Source: Pedobacter sp. UBA4863 (GTDB taxonomy: Bacteria; Bacteroidota; Bacteroidia; Sphingobacteriales; Sphingobacteriaceae). From it: a stretch of 16,909 nucleotides of DNA. Of this stretch, positions 1-7,403 are shown in pieces (the first letter of the stretch is position 1; each line of letters starts with the position of its first letter). The stretch spans positions 1 through 16,909 of the forward strand of contig NZ_DHDZ01000055.1 in the NCBI RefSeq assembly GCF_002399615.1. The letters are read 5' to 3'. The translations under genes were made by a program, and so were the position numbers. Below the pieces are notes generated by a model. That model saw only the letters and a program-made list of their open reading frames with translations, searched no databases and had not been told where the DNA came from.

Positions 1-25
1 CTTTTGAGACAGCCCCATTTTTTTT
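1..25 (+). terminator. Right arm of a terminator hairpin cut by the window edge
   Basis: The first 16 bases (CTTTTGAGACAGCCCC) are followed by a run of eight T (18-25). This looks like the 3' arm and U-tract of a rho-independent terminator for a plus-strand gene left of the window. The complementary arm (GGGGCTGTCTCAAAAG) is not visible, so this is inference. It faces the end of the minus-strand permease, so it may serve both. Confidence 0.35.
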
Positions 26-32
26 ATAGCAT

Positions 33-1493
33 TTATTGCTGTTCCATTTTTTTTCTTAGTACCGAATTTTTTCGTCCGTAGAAGTAATATATGGCTATAC
101 CTAGTGCCATCCAAATAGCTAAACGTTCCCAGCTTACTAAAGGCAAGGTAGCCATTAAACCAACACAGGTAAGGATACCTAAAATTGGCACTACTGGCAC
201 AAAAGGCGTTCTAAACGGACGCTCTCTATCTGGATCTGTTTTACGTAATACCATTACACCAATACATACCAATGAGAAAGCGAATAAGGTACCAATAGAT
301 ACCATGTGGCCTAAATCAGATACTGGAACAAAGCCAGCAAAAATACTTACAAAGAACATAAAGAAAACGTTGGTTTTCCAAGGAGTTCTAAATTTAGGGT
401 GGATATTACTGAAGAATTTAGGTAATAAACCGTCTTTAGACATGGTGTAAAATACCCTCGATTGTCCCATTAGCATTACCAACATTACCGAGGTGTAACC
501 TGCTAAAATTGCAATGATTAAGCCATCTTGCAAGAAAGAGTAGCCCGTAACCGCGAAAGCAGTTGCAGCAGGTTTTGCATCGCCAGCAAATTCTTTATAA
601 TTAACTAAGCCAGTCATTACGTGTGCGAATAAAACGTATAGTAGCGTACAGATAATTAATGAGCCCAAAATACCAATTGGCATGCCTTTTTTAGGGTTTT
701 TAGCTTCTTGCGCTGCGGTAGATACGGCATCAAAACCAATGAAGGCAAAGAATACTACGGCTGCACCGGCAGCAATACCGCCCCATCCAAAGTGTCTGAA
801 ATTGTCGGTTGCGGCAGGGATATATGGTTCGTGGTTAGCAGGGTTAATGTGCGACCAACCTAAGGCGATAAAGATTAATACTACGGCAACTTTAACAATT
901 ACCAAAATGTTGTTCATCGTCGCCGATTCTTTGGTTCCCCTAATTAATATTAAAGAAAGTAGAAAAACAATGAATATTGCGGGTAGGTTTACCAAGCCTT
1001 GTCCTTGTTCTATCACTGTTCCATCGCCCAATTTTAAGGTTTCGAAAGGAGAAACTACCAATTGGTGAGGGATTTCGATATTGTATTTGTGTAAGAACTC
1101 TAAAAGATACCTAGACCAAGAAACGGCTACTGTTGCGGCGCCAAGGGCATATTCTAGTACTAAGTCCCAGCCAATAATCCAAGCCATAAACTCGCCCATG
1201 GTAGCGTATGAGTAGGTGTAAGCACTACCAGCTACCGGAATCATTGAGGCAAACTCGGCATAACATAAACCGGCAAACGCACAAGCTACGGCAGCAAGTA
1301 CAAAAGATAAAGTTACAGCAGGCCCGGCATTTTCTGCAGCAGCAATGCCCGTTAGGGAGAATAAACCAGCGCCAATAATTGCTCCAATACCTAATGCCAC
1401 CAAGCTGGTGCTGCTTAAGGTGCGTTTGAGGGTGCCTTCGCCACTTTCTGCCGATTCGGCAACAAGTACATCAATAGGCTTTTTTAAATTCAT
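33..1493 (-). CDS. APC-superfamily amino acid permease, CAT-like
   Basis: This is a 486-residue inner-membrane transporter of the amino acid-polyamine-organocation superfamily, closest in pattern to the cationic amino acid transporter (CAT) branch. Residues 35-50 hold the glycine-rich unwound helix 1 (GIGAIIGAGLF), whose Gly-Ala-Gly binds the substrate carboxylate in this fold. Residues 108-115 (GWDLVLEY) are characteristic of CAT-type members. About 12-14 hydrophobic segments follow, and the C-terminal tail is basic. Length is normal for the family. The start ATG follows the last in-frame possibilities closely and lies 49 bases downstream of a TAnnTTTG promoter element; there is no Shine-Dalgarno. 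It lies downstream of hppA on the same strand but is separated from it by a terminator, so it is probably its own unit. Substrate is not readable from sequence; family members carry cationic or neutral amino acids. Confidence 0.9.
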   Translation of the reverse strand: MNLKKPIDVLVAESAESGEGTLKRTLSSTSLVALGIGAIIGAGLFSLTGIAAAENAGPAVTLSFVLAAVACAFAGLCYAEFASMIPVAGSAYTYSYATMGEFMAWIIGWDLVLEYALGAATVAVSWSRYLLEFLHKYNIEIPHQLVVSPFETLKLGDGTVIEQGQGLVNLPAIFIVFLLSLILIRGTKESATMNNILVIVKVAVVLIFIALGWSHINPANHEPYIPAATDNFRHFGWGGIAAGAAVVFFAFIGFDAVSTAAQEAKNPKKGMPIGILGSLIICTLLYVLFAHVMTGLVNYKEFAGDAKPAATAFAVTGYSFLQDGLIIAILAGYTSVMLVMLMGQSRVFYTMSKDGLLPKFFSNIHPKFRTPWKTNVFFMFFVSIFAGFVPVSDLGHMVSIGTLFAFSLVCIGVMVLRKTDPDRERPFRTPFVPVVPILGILTCVGLMATLPLVSWERLAIWMALGIAIYYFYGRKNSVLRKKMEQQ

Positions 1494-1542
1494 AAATTAA
1501 GTAATTAGTTGATTTTAGTTTGTCGATTTTGTAATAACGGAC

Positions 1543-1550
1543 CAAACCTA
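1543..1550 (-). promoter_or_regulatory. Bacteroidota -7 element for the CAT-like permease
   Basis: Read on the minus strand this is TAGGTTTG, a perfect match to TAnnTTTG. It lies 49 bases before the permease ATG and just after the hppA terminator, the expected place for a fresh promoter. No TTG is visible at the -33 position, so the call rests on one element. Confidence 0.45.
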
Positions 1551-1570
1551 AAAAAAAATATCTGAAAATT

Positions 1571-1601
1571 AAAAAGGGATTTTTTTGAAAAATCCCTTTT
1601 T
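1571..1601 (-). terminator. Rho-independent terminator of hppA
   Basis: This is a perfect 14-bp inverted repeat (1571-1584 with 1588-1601) with a 3-base loop. It has GGG/CCC in the middle and runs of five A/T at both ends. The ends supply a U-tract in either direction. It lies 12 bases past the hppA stop and before the permease promoter, so it should isolate the two genes. Confidence 0.85.
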
Positions 1602-1612
1602 ATGCTAACATT

Positions 1613-3868
1613 TTAATGTTGGTGGATGGTATCTGTTTGATTTGTTAAGGTGTCTATCACTTCGTTGCCTAAAGAGTCTACGGTTTTTTGTATGCTGATT
1701 TCTTTTTTAACTTCCATGTGATGACCGTTATGAGCATCTGTTGCGCTGATGGCAATATAAGGCGCTATTACTAGGGAAACGATAGACATTAGTTTAATTA
1801 GGATGTTCATTGAAGGGCCAGAAGTATCTTTAAATGGATCGCCTACGGTATCTCCAGTTACAGAGGCTTTATGTGGCTCTGATTTTTTGTAGTGCATTTC
1901 CCCATTAATTTCTACTCCTTTTTCGAATGATTTCTTGGCGTTATCCCAAGCACCGCCAGCGTTTGACTGGAAAATACCCATTAAAACTCCAGAAACGGTA
2001 ACGCCTGCTAATAAACCACCCAATACTTCTGGCCCAAGCCAGAAACCTACAATTACAGGTGTAATTAAGGCAATGGCACCAGGCATCAACATTTCTCTAA
2101 TAGAAGCTTGTGTAGATATGGCTACACATTTTTCGTACTCGGGTTTGGCTTTGTACTCCATAATTCCCGGTATTTCTCTAAACTGACGGCGAACTTCTTG
2201 TACCATGTCCATGGCGGCTTTACCCACTGCCTGTATACATAAAGCAGAAAATATAAAAGGAATCATACCGCCAACAAATAAGCCTGCTAACACGTCTGCC
2301 TTGTAAATATCAATAGCTGAAATACCTGCAATACCCACAAAAGCTGCAAACAAAGCCAATGAAGTTAAAGCTGCCGATGCAATGGCAAAGCCTTTTCCAG
2401 TTGCTGCAGTAGTATTACCTACGGCATCTAAATTATCAGTACGCTCACGCACTTCGGGAGGTAATTGGCTCATTTCGGCAATACCGCCTGCATTATCTGC
2501 AATTGGGCCAAAAGCATCAATGGCCAATTGCATCGCTGTAGTGGCCATCATACCTGCTGCGGCAATAGCCACACCATATAATCCGGCAAAGTAATAAGAA
2601 GCCATAATACCACCTGCCAATACTAAAATAGGAATAACGGTAGATTTCATCCCTACAGAAAGGCCTGCAATAATGTTGGTGGCATGACCGGTTGAAGATT
2701 GTTGGATAATTGAATTTACGGGGCCTTTGCCCATAGCAGTATAATATTCTGTAACGATACTCATAATAGTACCCACTACTAAACCTACTATAATGGCATA
2801 AAATACATTAGTGTTCGAAAATTCGTAACCACGTAGGTTTAAGGTTTCTGGCAACATCCATTTTACCAAAAAGAAAGAAACTACACCTGTAATTATAATA
2901 GACGACCAGTTGCCTAAGTTTAACGCGTTTTGAACGTTAGATTTTTCGTCCTTAATGGTTACAAACCACGTTCCTATAATAGAGAAGATAATGCCTAAAC
3001 CACAAATTACCATTGGTAACAGGATGGGAGACATGCCTCCGAAATTGTCGGTAACTGAGATTTCTTGCCCCAAAACCATGGTGGCCAAAATGGTTGCTAC
3101 GTAAGAGCCAAATAAATCGGCTCCCATACCAGCTACATCACCTACGTTATCGCCTACGTTATCGGCAATAGTTGCTGGGTTGCGCACATCATCTTCCGGA
3201 ATACCTGCTTCTACTTTGCCCACTAAATCTGCTCCAACATCGGCTGCTTTGGTGTAAATACCGCCACCTACACGGGCAAATAATGCAATAGATTCGGCAC
3301 CTAAAGAGAAACCGGTTAGCACCTCAATAGCAGTTTTCATTTCGCTGCTGTTAGCGCTAATTACATTGAAATATTTTAAAAATACAATGAATAAACCACC
3401 TAATCCTAAAACCGCTAAGCCGGCAACACCTAGGCCCATTACGGTGCCCCCGGTAAAACTTACTTTAAGTGCTTGTTTTAAACTGGTTCTAGCCGCTTGT
3501 GTGGTGCGAACGTTAGCTTTTGTAGCTACTTTCATTCCTATATATCCTGCGGTTGCCGAAAATACAGCGCCAATAATGAAAGCAATAGAAATAATCCAGC
3601 TAGAGTGAATTGGTTTGCCATTGATTTCGGTAATGGTACCCGAATAAGCTAATAAAGCAGCAGCGAAAACGGCAAAAATGCTTAAAACCTTCCATTCGGC
3701 TTTTAAAAAGGCCATAGCACCATCGGCAATATGGCCGGCAAGTTCTTGCATATTGGCATCGCCAGCATCTTGCTTGTTTACCCAGGCGCTTTTAACCGCC
3801 ATAACCAAAATGCCTACCAAGCCAAGTAAAGGGATTGAATAGATTAAATTGTTTTGTAAAAACTCCAT
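1613..3868 (-). CDS. hppA: K+-dependent membrane-bound pyrophosphatase (ion pump)
   Basis: This 751-residue integral membrane protein hydrolyses cytoplasmic pyrophosphate and uses the energy to move H+ or Na+ out of the cell. The family signatures are present: GGGIYTKAADVGADLVGKVE (201-220), DNVGDNVGDVAGMGADLF (236-253) with the Mg-pyrophosphate aspartates 210, 214, 240 and 244, then DAFGPIADNAGG and GDTVGDPFKDTSGP. Ala488 in GNTTAATGKG sits where K+-independent enzymes carry Lys, which marks a K+-dependent type. No Glu is found at the usual gate positions of helix 6 (Gly254 and Ala258 there). A Glu occurs instead at 192 in helix 5 (LGAES), a pattern I recall from flavobacterial H+-pumping members. 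A short acidic/His-rich C-terminal tail follows the last helix. A TAnnTTTG promoter lies 4 bases before the ATG. It is a monocistronic unit. Confidence 0.96.
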   Translation of the reverse strand: MEFLQNNLIYSIPLLGLVGILVMAVKSAWVNKQDAGDANMQELAGHIADGAMAFLKAEWKVLSIFAVFAAALLAYSGTITEINGKPIHSSWIISIAFIIGAVFSATAGYIGMKVATKANVRTTQAARTSLKQALKVSFTGGTVMGLGVAGLAVLGLGGLFIVFLKYFNVISANSSEMKTAIEVLTGFSLGAESIALFARVGGGIYTKAADVGADLVGKVEAGIPEDDVRNPATIADNVGDNVGDVAGMGADLFGSYVATILATMVLGQEISVTDNFGGMSPILLPMVICGLGIIFSIIGTWFVTIKDEKSNVQNALNLGNWSSIIITGVVSFFLVKWMLPETLNLRGYEFSNTNVFYAIIVGLVVGTIMSIVTEYYTAMGKGPVNSIIQQSSTGHATNIIAGLSVGMKSTVIPILVLAGGIMASYYFAGLYGVAIAAAGMMATTAMQLAIDAFGPIADNAGGIAEMSQLPPEVRERTDNLDAVGNTTAATGKGFAIASAALTSLALFAAFVGIAGISAIDIYKADVLAGLFVGGMIPFIFSALCIQAVGKAAMDMVQEVRRQFREIPGIMEYKAKPEYEKCVAISTQASIREMLMPGAIALITPVIVGFWLGPEVLGGLLAGVTVSGVLMGIFQSNAGGAWDNAKKSFEKGVEINGEMHYKKSEPHKASVTGDTVGDPFKDTSGPSMNILIKLMSIVSLVIAPYIAISATDAHNGHHMEVKKEISIQKTVDSLGNEVIDTLTNQTDTIHQH

Positions 3869-3872
3869 AGTT

Positions 3873-3880
3873 CAAATTTA
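3873..3880 (-). promoter_or_regulatory. Promoter -7 element of hppA
   Basis: On the minus strand this reads TAAATTTG, a perfect TAnnTTTG. A TTG lies 23 bases further upstream (plus-strand 3904-3906). Only four bases separate it from the hppA ATG, so the mRNA should have almost no leader. Confidence 0.6.
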
Positions 3881-3966
3881 TATTTAGTGGTTTAGTTGAT
3901 AATCAAAATACAAGGTAGTAAAAAAGATATTTGATTGTCAATATATTTTTAGGGGTGTTGAAAAAT

Positions 3967-3988
3967 AGCCATCGATATATAGATGGCT
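3967..3988. promoter_or_regulatory. Palindrome in the hppA / LAT-permease divergent region
   Basis: This is a perfect 7-bp inverted repeat, AGCCATC (3967-3973) and GATGGCT (3982-3988), around an 8-base AT spacer. It lies about 100 bases before hppA and 120 before the divergent permease. It could be an operator for either gene or an RNA hairpin. The run after it is not a clean T-tract, so a terminator is less likely. Confidence 0.3.
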
Positions 3989-4109
3989 GTTATCCTATTT
4001 TCTTATATGATTTTAATCAAAACAATATTTACACATCTATGGCCACAAAACTCATTTATTCATCTCTTTTTTTATCTTAGTGCCCCTAAACCAAATCTAA
4101 ACTAAACAA

Positions 4110-5552
4110 ATGGAAAAAAAACAGCTAGAAGGAGTTCCGAAACGGAAACTAGGCCTTTTTGATGGAACAATGCTCGTAATGGGCTCGATGATTGGTAGTG
4201 GTATATTTATAGTAAGTGCCGATATCATGAGAAATCTCGGCTCTGGCTATTTGTTAATCGTTGTTTGGCTAATTACAGGCGTAATGACCGTTGCCGCGGC
4301 TATTTCATACGGCGAACTTTCTTCTATGTTCCCCAAAGCTGGTGGGCAGTACACTTACCTCAAAGAAATTTTTGGCAAGATGATGGGTTTTCTTTATGGT
4401 TGGGGGTTATTTGCTGTAATTCAAACGGGTACCATTGCTGCAGTTGCAGTTGCCTTTGGTAAATTTACGGCTTATTTAATACCGGCGTTAAACGATGCGG
4501 CTCCTATATTTCAAAGTGGGGGATATAAAATTACCTGGATACAGATTTTGGCTATTGGTGTTATTTTGCTTTTAACTTATGTGAATACGAAAGGTGTGGA
4601 GGGCGGTAAGTGGTTGCAGAACATCTTTACTGGAGCTAAGATTGTAGCTTTAATTGGCTTAATTACGTTGGGCTTCCTTTTGGTGAAAAATAATTTCTGG
4701 ACAGAGAACATGAGCTTTGGATGGAATGCTTTTGCTAATCTTAAAACAGATGCAAGCGGAAACTTCCTAAAATCTGGATGGGAATCTATTTCGGGAATGA
4801 CGATAGCGGGCGGAATTGCTGCTGCTATGGTAGGTTCTGTGTTTTCTAGCGTGGCTTGGGAAAACGTAACCTTTGTTTCTGGAGAAATTGAAAACCCTAA
4901 AAGGAATGTGGTACGTGCTATGGTATTGGGCACCAGTATGGTAATGGTGCTGTACTTGTTGGTAAATGTTGTTTATTTAGTTGCACTGAATAGAGATGCG
5001 ATTGCTTTTGCGCCAAACGATAGGATTGCCGTTGTAGTTTCGGAGCAGATATTTGGTAGTGGTATAGGTACCATTATTATAGCTGTGCTGGTAATGATTT
5101 CTACTTTTGGTTGTGTTAACGGTATAGTGCTGGCGGGCTCAAGAGTTTTTCAGACTATGGCAAAAGATGGTATGTTTTTTAAAGCCGCTACCGAAAACAA
5201 TAAAAATGGTGTGCCAGCAAAATCGTTATGGATGCAAGGAATTTGGGCTGCCGCACTATGTTTAAGTGGGCAATACGGCAATCTTTTAGATATGATTTCT
5301 TTCGTAATAGTATTGTTTTATATGATTAGCGTGTTTGGCGTAATTTATTTAAGGATAAAAAAGCCAAATTTAGAAAGGCCATATAAAACTTGGTTATATC
5401 CAATTACACCAATTGTTTATTTATTAATAGGTACGGCTTTTTGTGCTTTGTTGTTGTTTTATAAGCAACAATATACTTGGCCGGGGCTTATTATTGTATT
5501 GCTTGGCGTTCCTATTTATTTCTTGATTAATAAAAAGGAACAGAAGAGTTAG
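4110..5552 (+). CDS. APC-superfamily amino acid permease, LAT-like
   Basis: This is a 480-residue inner-membrane transporter of the APC superfamily, of the L-type (LAT, SteT/YkbA-like) branch. Helix 1 carries the substrate motif GSMIGSGIFIVSADI (25-39), and SYGELSSMFPKAGGQYTYLKEIFG is the typical helix 2-3 region of LAT-like members. About 12 hydrophobic helices are visible and the tail ends in a basic stretch. Bacterial LAT-like proteins exchange or import neutral amino acids; the exact substrate cannot be read. The ATG is preceded by an A-rich leader without Shine-Dalgarno, usual in Bacteroidota. A weak promoter-like TATCTTAG lies about 30 bases upstream. It diverges from hppA and ends at a strong terminator, so it is a single-gene unit. 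It differs clearly from the CAT-like permease at the window's left end, so the pair is not a recent duplication. Confidence 0.9.
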   Translation: MEKKQLEGVPKRKLGLFDGTMLVMGSMIGSGIFIVSADIMRNLGSGYLLIVVWLITGVMTVAAAISYGELSSMFPKAGGQYTYLKEIFGKMMGFLYGWGLFAVIQTGTIAAVAVAFGKFTAYLIPALNDAAPIFQSGGYKITWIQILAIGVILLLTYVNTKGVEGGKWLQNIFTGAKIVALIGLITLGFLLVKNNFWTENMSFGWNAFANLKTDASGNFLKSGWESISGMTIAGGIAAAMVGSVFSSVAWENVTFVSGEIENPKRNVVRAMVLGTSMVMVLYLLVNVVYLVALNRDAIAFAPNDRIAVVVSEQIFGSGIGTIIIAVLVMISTFGCVNGIVLAGSRVFQTMAKDGMFFKAATENNKNGVPAKSLWMQGIWAAALCLSGQYGNLLDMISFVIVLFYMISVFGVIYLRIKKPNLERPYKTWLYPITPIVYLLIGTAFCALLLFYKQQYTWPGLIIVLLGVPIYFLINKKEQKS

Positions 5553-5585
5553 TTGGTTGGATATTTTTTTGAAAAGCAATTACAG

Positions 5586-5616
5586 CGGGGCATCGGTTAT
5601 GGTAGCCCCGTTTTTT
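5586..5616 (+). terminator. Rho-independent terminator of the LAT-like permease
   Basis: The stem CGGGGC (5586-5591) pairs with GCCCCG (5605-5610) around a 13-base loop and is followed at once by six T. It lies 33 bases after the permease stop codon. Confidence 0.85.
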
Positions 5617-5680
5617 GTTTGGTTTTGTGTTTTATTGAAGGTTGCAGCTTTGGAGCAGTAGAAGTGGGCAAAGTTATTTG

Positions 5681-5766
5681 TATAGGCTTTTATGCTATAA
5701 ACCCGATAGGAGTGGGCACGTAACGAAGGTGCTAGCCGAGTGAAGTAAAACGCATAGCGGGACTAC
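5681..5766. repeat. Structured repeat-like element between genes
   Basis: This GC-richer noncoding segment contains nested inverted repeats. TATAG (5681-5685) pairs with CTATA (5695-5699). CCCG (5702-5705) pairs with CGGG (5758-5761) across the whole element. GCAC (5716-5719) pairs with GTGC (5729-5732). Blocks such as ACCCGATAG, CGTAACGAAG and GCATAGCGGGAC resemble an interspersed palindromic element I recall from Pedobacter-like genomes. Only one copy is in this window, so repeat status is inferred, not shown. Confidence 0.45.
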
Positions 5767-5837
5767 CTACAATAGTAGTATAAGTGTTGCTTTTCAAAAT
5801 CGTATCGCTAAAGTGGTAATTGGTAAATCAATTTGTG

Positions 5838-5845
5838 TATTTTTG
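5838..5845 (+). promoter_or_regulatory. Promoter -7 element of the radical SAM gene
   Basis: TATTTTTG is a perfect TAnnTTTG. A TTG at 5820-5822 lies 15 bases upstream, a somewhat short spacing. The element ends 6 bases before the ATG at 5852, which supports that ATG over the in-frame GTG at 5813 that lies upstream of the expected transcript start. Confidence 0.6.
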
Positions 5846-5851
5846 CAGCCA

Positions 5852-6802
5852 ATGGGAACAGCGTTAGATTGGGGCTTAAAAGGTTATAACAATTACGGAA
5901 CTTATTTGCGTGAGCATTATGATGGTAAGCGGGTGTTTAAGGTAATTGTTGATGGCGGCTTTACCTGCCCTAATAGAGATGGAAGCAAGGGCTATGGCGG
6001 CTGTACTTATTGTAACGTAGATTCGTTTACGCCAGAGCTTTCCAGAAAACTGCCCACTATTAAAGAACAGTTGGTAGAAGGTATGCAAAGAGCTCGTAAC
6101 TCTTATCGAGCCGAAAAATTTATTGTTTATTTTCAGCCCAATACCAATACTTATGCGCCAACACATTATTTAAAGATGATGTACGACGATGCGTTGTCTG
6201 TGAATAATGAAGATGTGGTTGGTTTTGCGGTAGGTACCCGCCCAGATTGTATAGATGCCGAAAAGGTGGCTTTATTAGAAAGCTATACCGACAGGTATGA
6301 TGTTGATCTGGAAATGGGAATGGAGTCTATTTATGACGAAACGTTAGATCAAATTAATAGGGGTTGTAGCCATGGCGAATTTGTAGCTGCGGTAAAGCTG
6401 CTCGAAAATACTAAGCTTAATCTTTGTGTGCATACTATTTTTGGTTTTCCGTGGGAAACCCGAGAAATGATGCGGGGATACATTTATGAGATTAATCGTT
6501 TTCCGCAAATTAAGTTTGTGAAATTTCATCACTTGCACATTGTAGAAGGCTCTATAATGGGCGTAAAATATAAAAGGGAGCCTTTTAAATTGTTCAGTTT
6601 AGAGGAATATACCGATTTGCTGTGCGAATTGATCCCTTTGTTGCGCCCCGATATTGTTATTCAGCGGCTTTTTGGGATTTCAGATTGGGATTTGTTGATT
6701 GCCCCAAATTGGGGAATGAAAAAATCTGCTATCCAAAGTTATATCGACAAAGAAATTGAGCGTCGTGGAGTTGTTCAGGGCGCTGCTTATCAAAAAGACT
6801 AA
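5852..6802 (+). CDS. Radical SAM protein, YtqA/YhcC family
   Basis: This 316-residue cytoplasmic iron-sulfur enzyme belongs to the TIGR01212-type radical SAM family. The N-terminus (GTYLREHYDGKRVFK, then VDGGFTCPNRDG) is typical. Cys39, Cys51 and Cys54 form the cluster-binding motif in the family's wide spacing, C-X11-C-X2-C, instead of C-X3-C-X2-C. Later signatures include QPNTNTYAP, VGTRPDC, LEMGMES and HTIFGFPWET. A YtqA-subgroup member, renamed MnmL, takes part in making the wobble modification mnm5s2U in Bacillus and Streptococcus, together with the methylase MnmM. No mnmM-like neighbour is present here, and I cannot tell the YtqA from the YhcC branch, so that role is only possible. The ATG at 5852 was chosen over the GTG at 5813 because of the adjoining promoter. 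The gene has its own terminator. Confidence 0.9.
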   Translation: MGTALDWGLKGYNNYGTYLREHYDGKRVFKVIVDGGFTCPNRDGSKGYGGCTYCNVDSFTPELSRKLPTIKEQLVEGMQRARNSYRAEKFIVYFQPNTNTYAPTHYLKMMYDDALSVNNEDVVGFAVGTRPDCIDAEKVALLESYTDRYDVDLEMGMESIYDETLDQINRGCSHGEFVAAVKLLENTKLNLCVHTIFGFPWETREMMRGYIYEINRFPQIKFVKFHHLHIVEGSIMGVKYKREPFKLFSLEEYTDLLCELIPLLRPDIVIQRLFGISDWDLLIAPNWGMKKSAIQSYIDKEIERRGVVQGAAYQKD

Positions 6803-6819
6803 CTTTTTACGCTTATTTT

Positions 6820-6852
6820 AAAAAGCAGGTTGCTTCGGTGGCCTGCTTTTTT
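6820..6852 (+). terminator. Rho-independent terminator of the radical SAM gene
   Basis: AAAAGCAGG (6821-6829) pairs perfectly with CCTGCTTTT (6842-6850) around a 12-base loop, extended by one A-T pair. The T-run continues into 6852. It lies about 18 bases after the stop codon. Confidence 0.85.
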
Positions 6853-6860
6853 GTTTTTTA

Positions 6861-7403
6861 TAAACCATGGTTTAAAACTGGGAGTGTTTGAGATTTTATC
6901 TTTTATTACAAAGAAATGAAGAGCTCAATGAAGTTTGTTTTTTATGGTTTGCTTGTTAAATCTTCCTTCTAGGTTAAAAACTAGTCGCTTTGTTTATGTT
7001 TTGCTGAAAAAATATAATTACTTCATGTTTTAGGTGTTTTAAATTTGAAAATAAGACGTGTAGAGCGTTTTTTTATTGTGATTGTTTTTATTTTAAGTTA
7101 GATAGCTTCAAAAACTAGTTTAATAGTGTGTTTATTTGTTATTTTTTATTAAAATAATTTTATTTAATTATTTCTAATGTATTATATTTTGTATTTTAAA
7201 ATTACTGAATGATTTTTTAAGTTAATTTATTGTTTTGTTTTATTATGTTATTTGTTTTTTATTAAAAAAATTGATTTTTCTTAGTTTTTATTTTGTGTTT
7301 TTGTTATAAAATAGAAAAATAAGTAGAATTTTATTGTGTTTTTTATTAAATATTTATATTTATTGTTAATTTAGTGTTAAAATAAAACAATAAAGCTTAA
7401 AGT
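6861..7403. other. Long gene-free, extremely AT-rich region upstream of amt
   Basis: No gene, tRNA or clear promoter element was found in these roughly 540 bases. In 7081-7380 I count 6 C and 31 G in 300 bases, about 12% GC, far below the flanking genes, with strong T and G bias on the plus strand. It may be a long leader or regulatory region of amt, or eroded DNA. No perfect TAnnTTTG and no convincing sigma-54 (-24/-12) site was seen. Confidence 0.5.

Noticed and set aside
91..1068. Plus-strand open frames inside the CAT-like permease
   Set aside because: They are antisense shadows of the permease, with no promoter and no recognisable domains.
1935..3608. Plus-strand open frames inside hppA
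   Set aside because: They mirror the hppA codons; the Pro/Ala-rich low-complexity products match no family.
5813..5851. GTG start giving 13 extra residues on the radical SAM protein
   Set aside because: The added residues are not family-like, and the promoter element at 5838-5845 lies within them.
6861..7403. Sigma-54 promoter for amt
   Set aside because: No GG and GC pair with correct -24/-12 spacing and flanks could be found.
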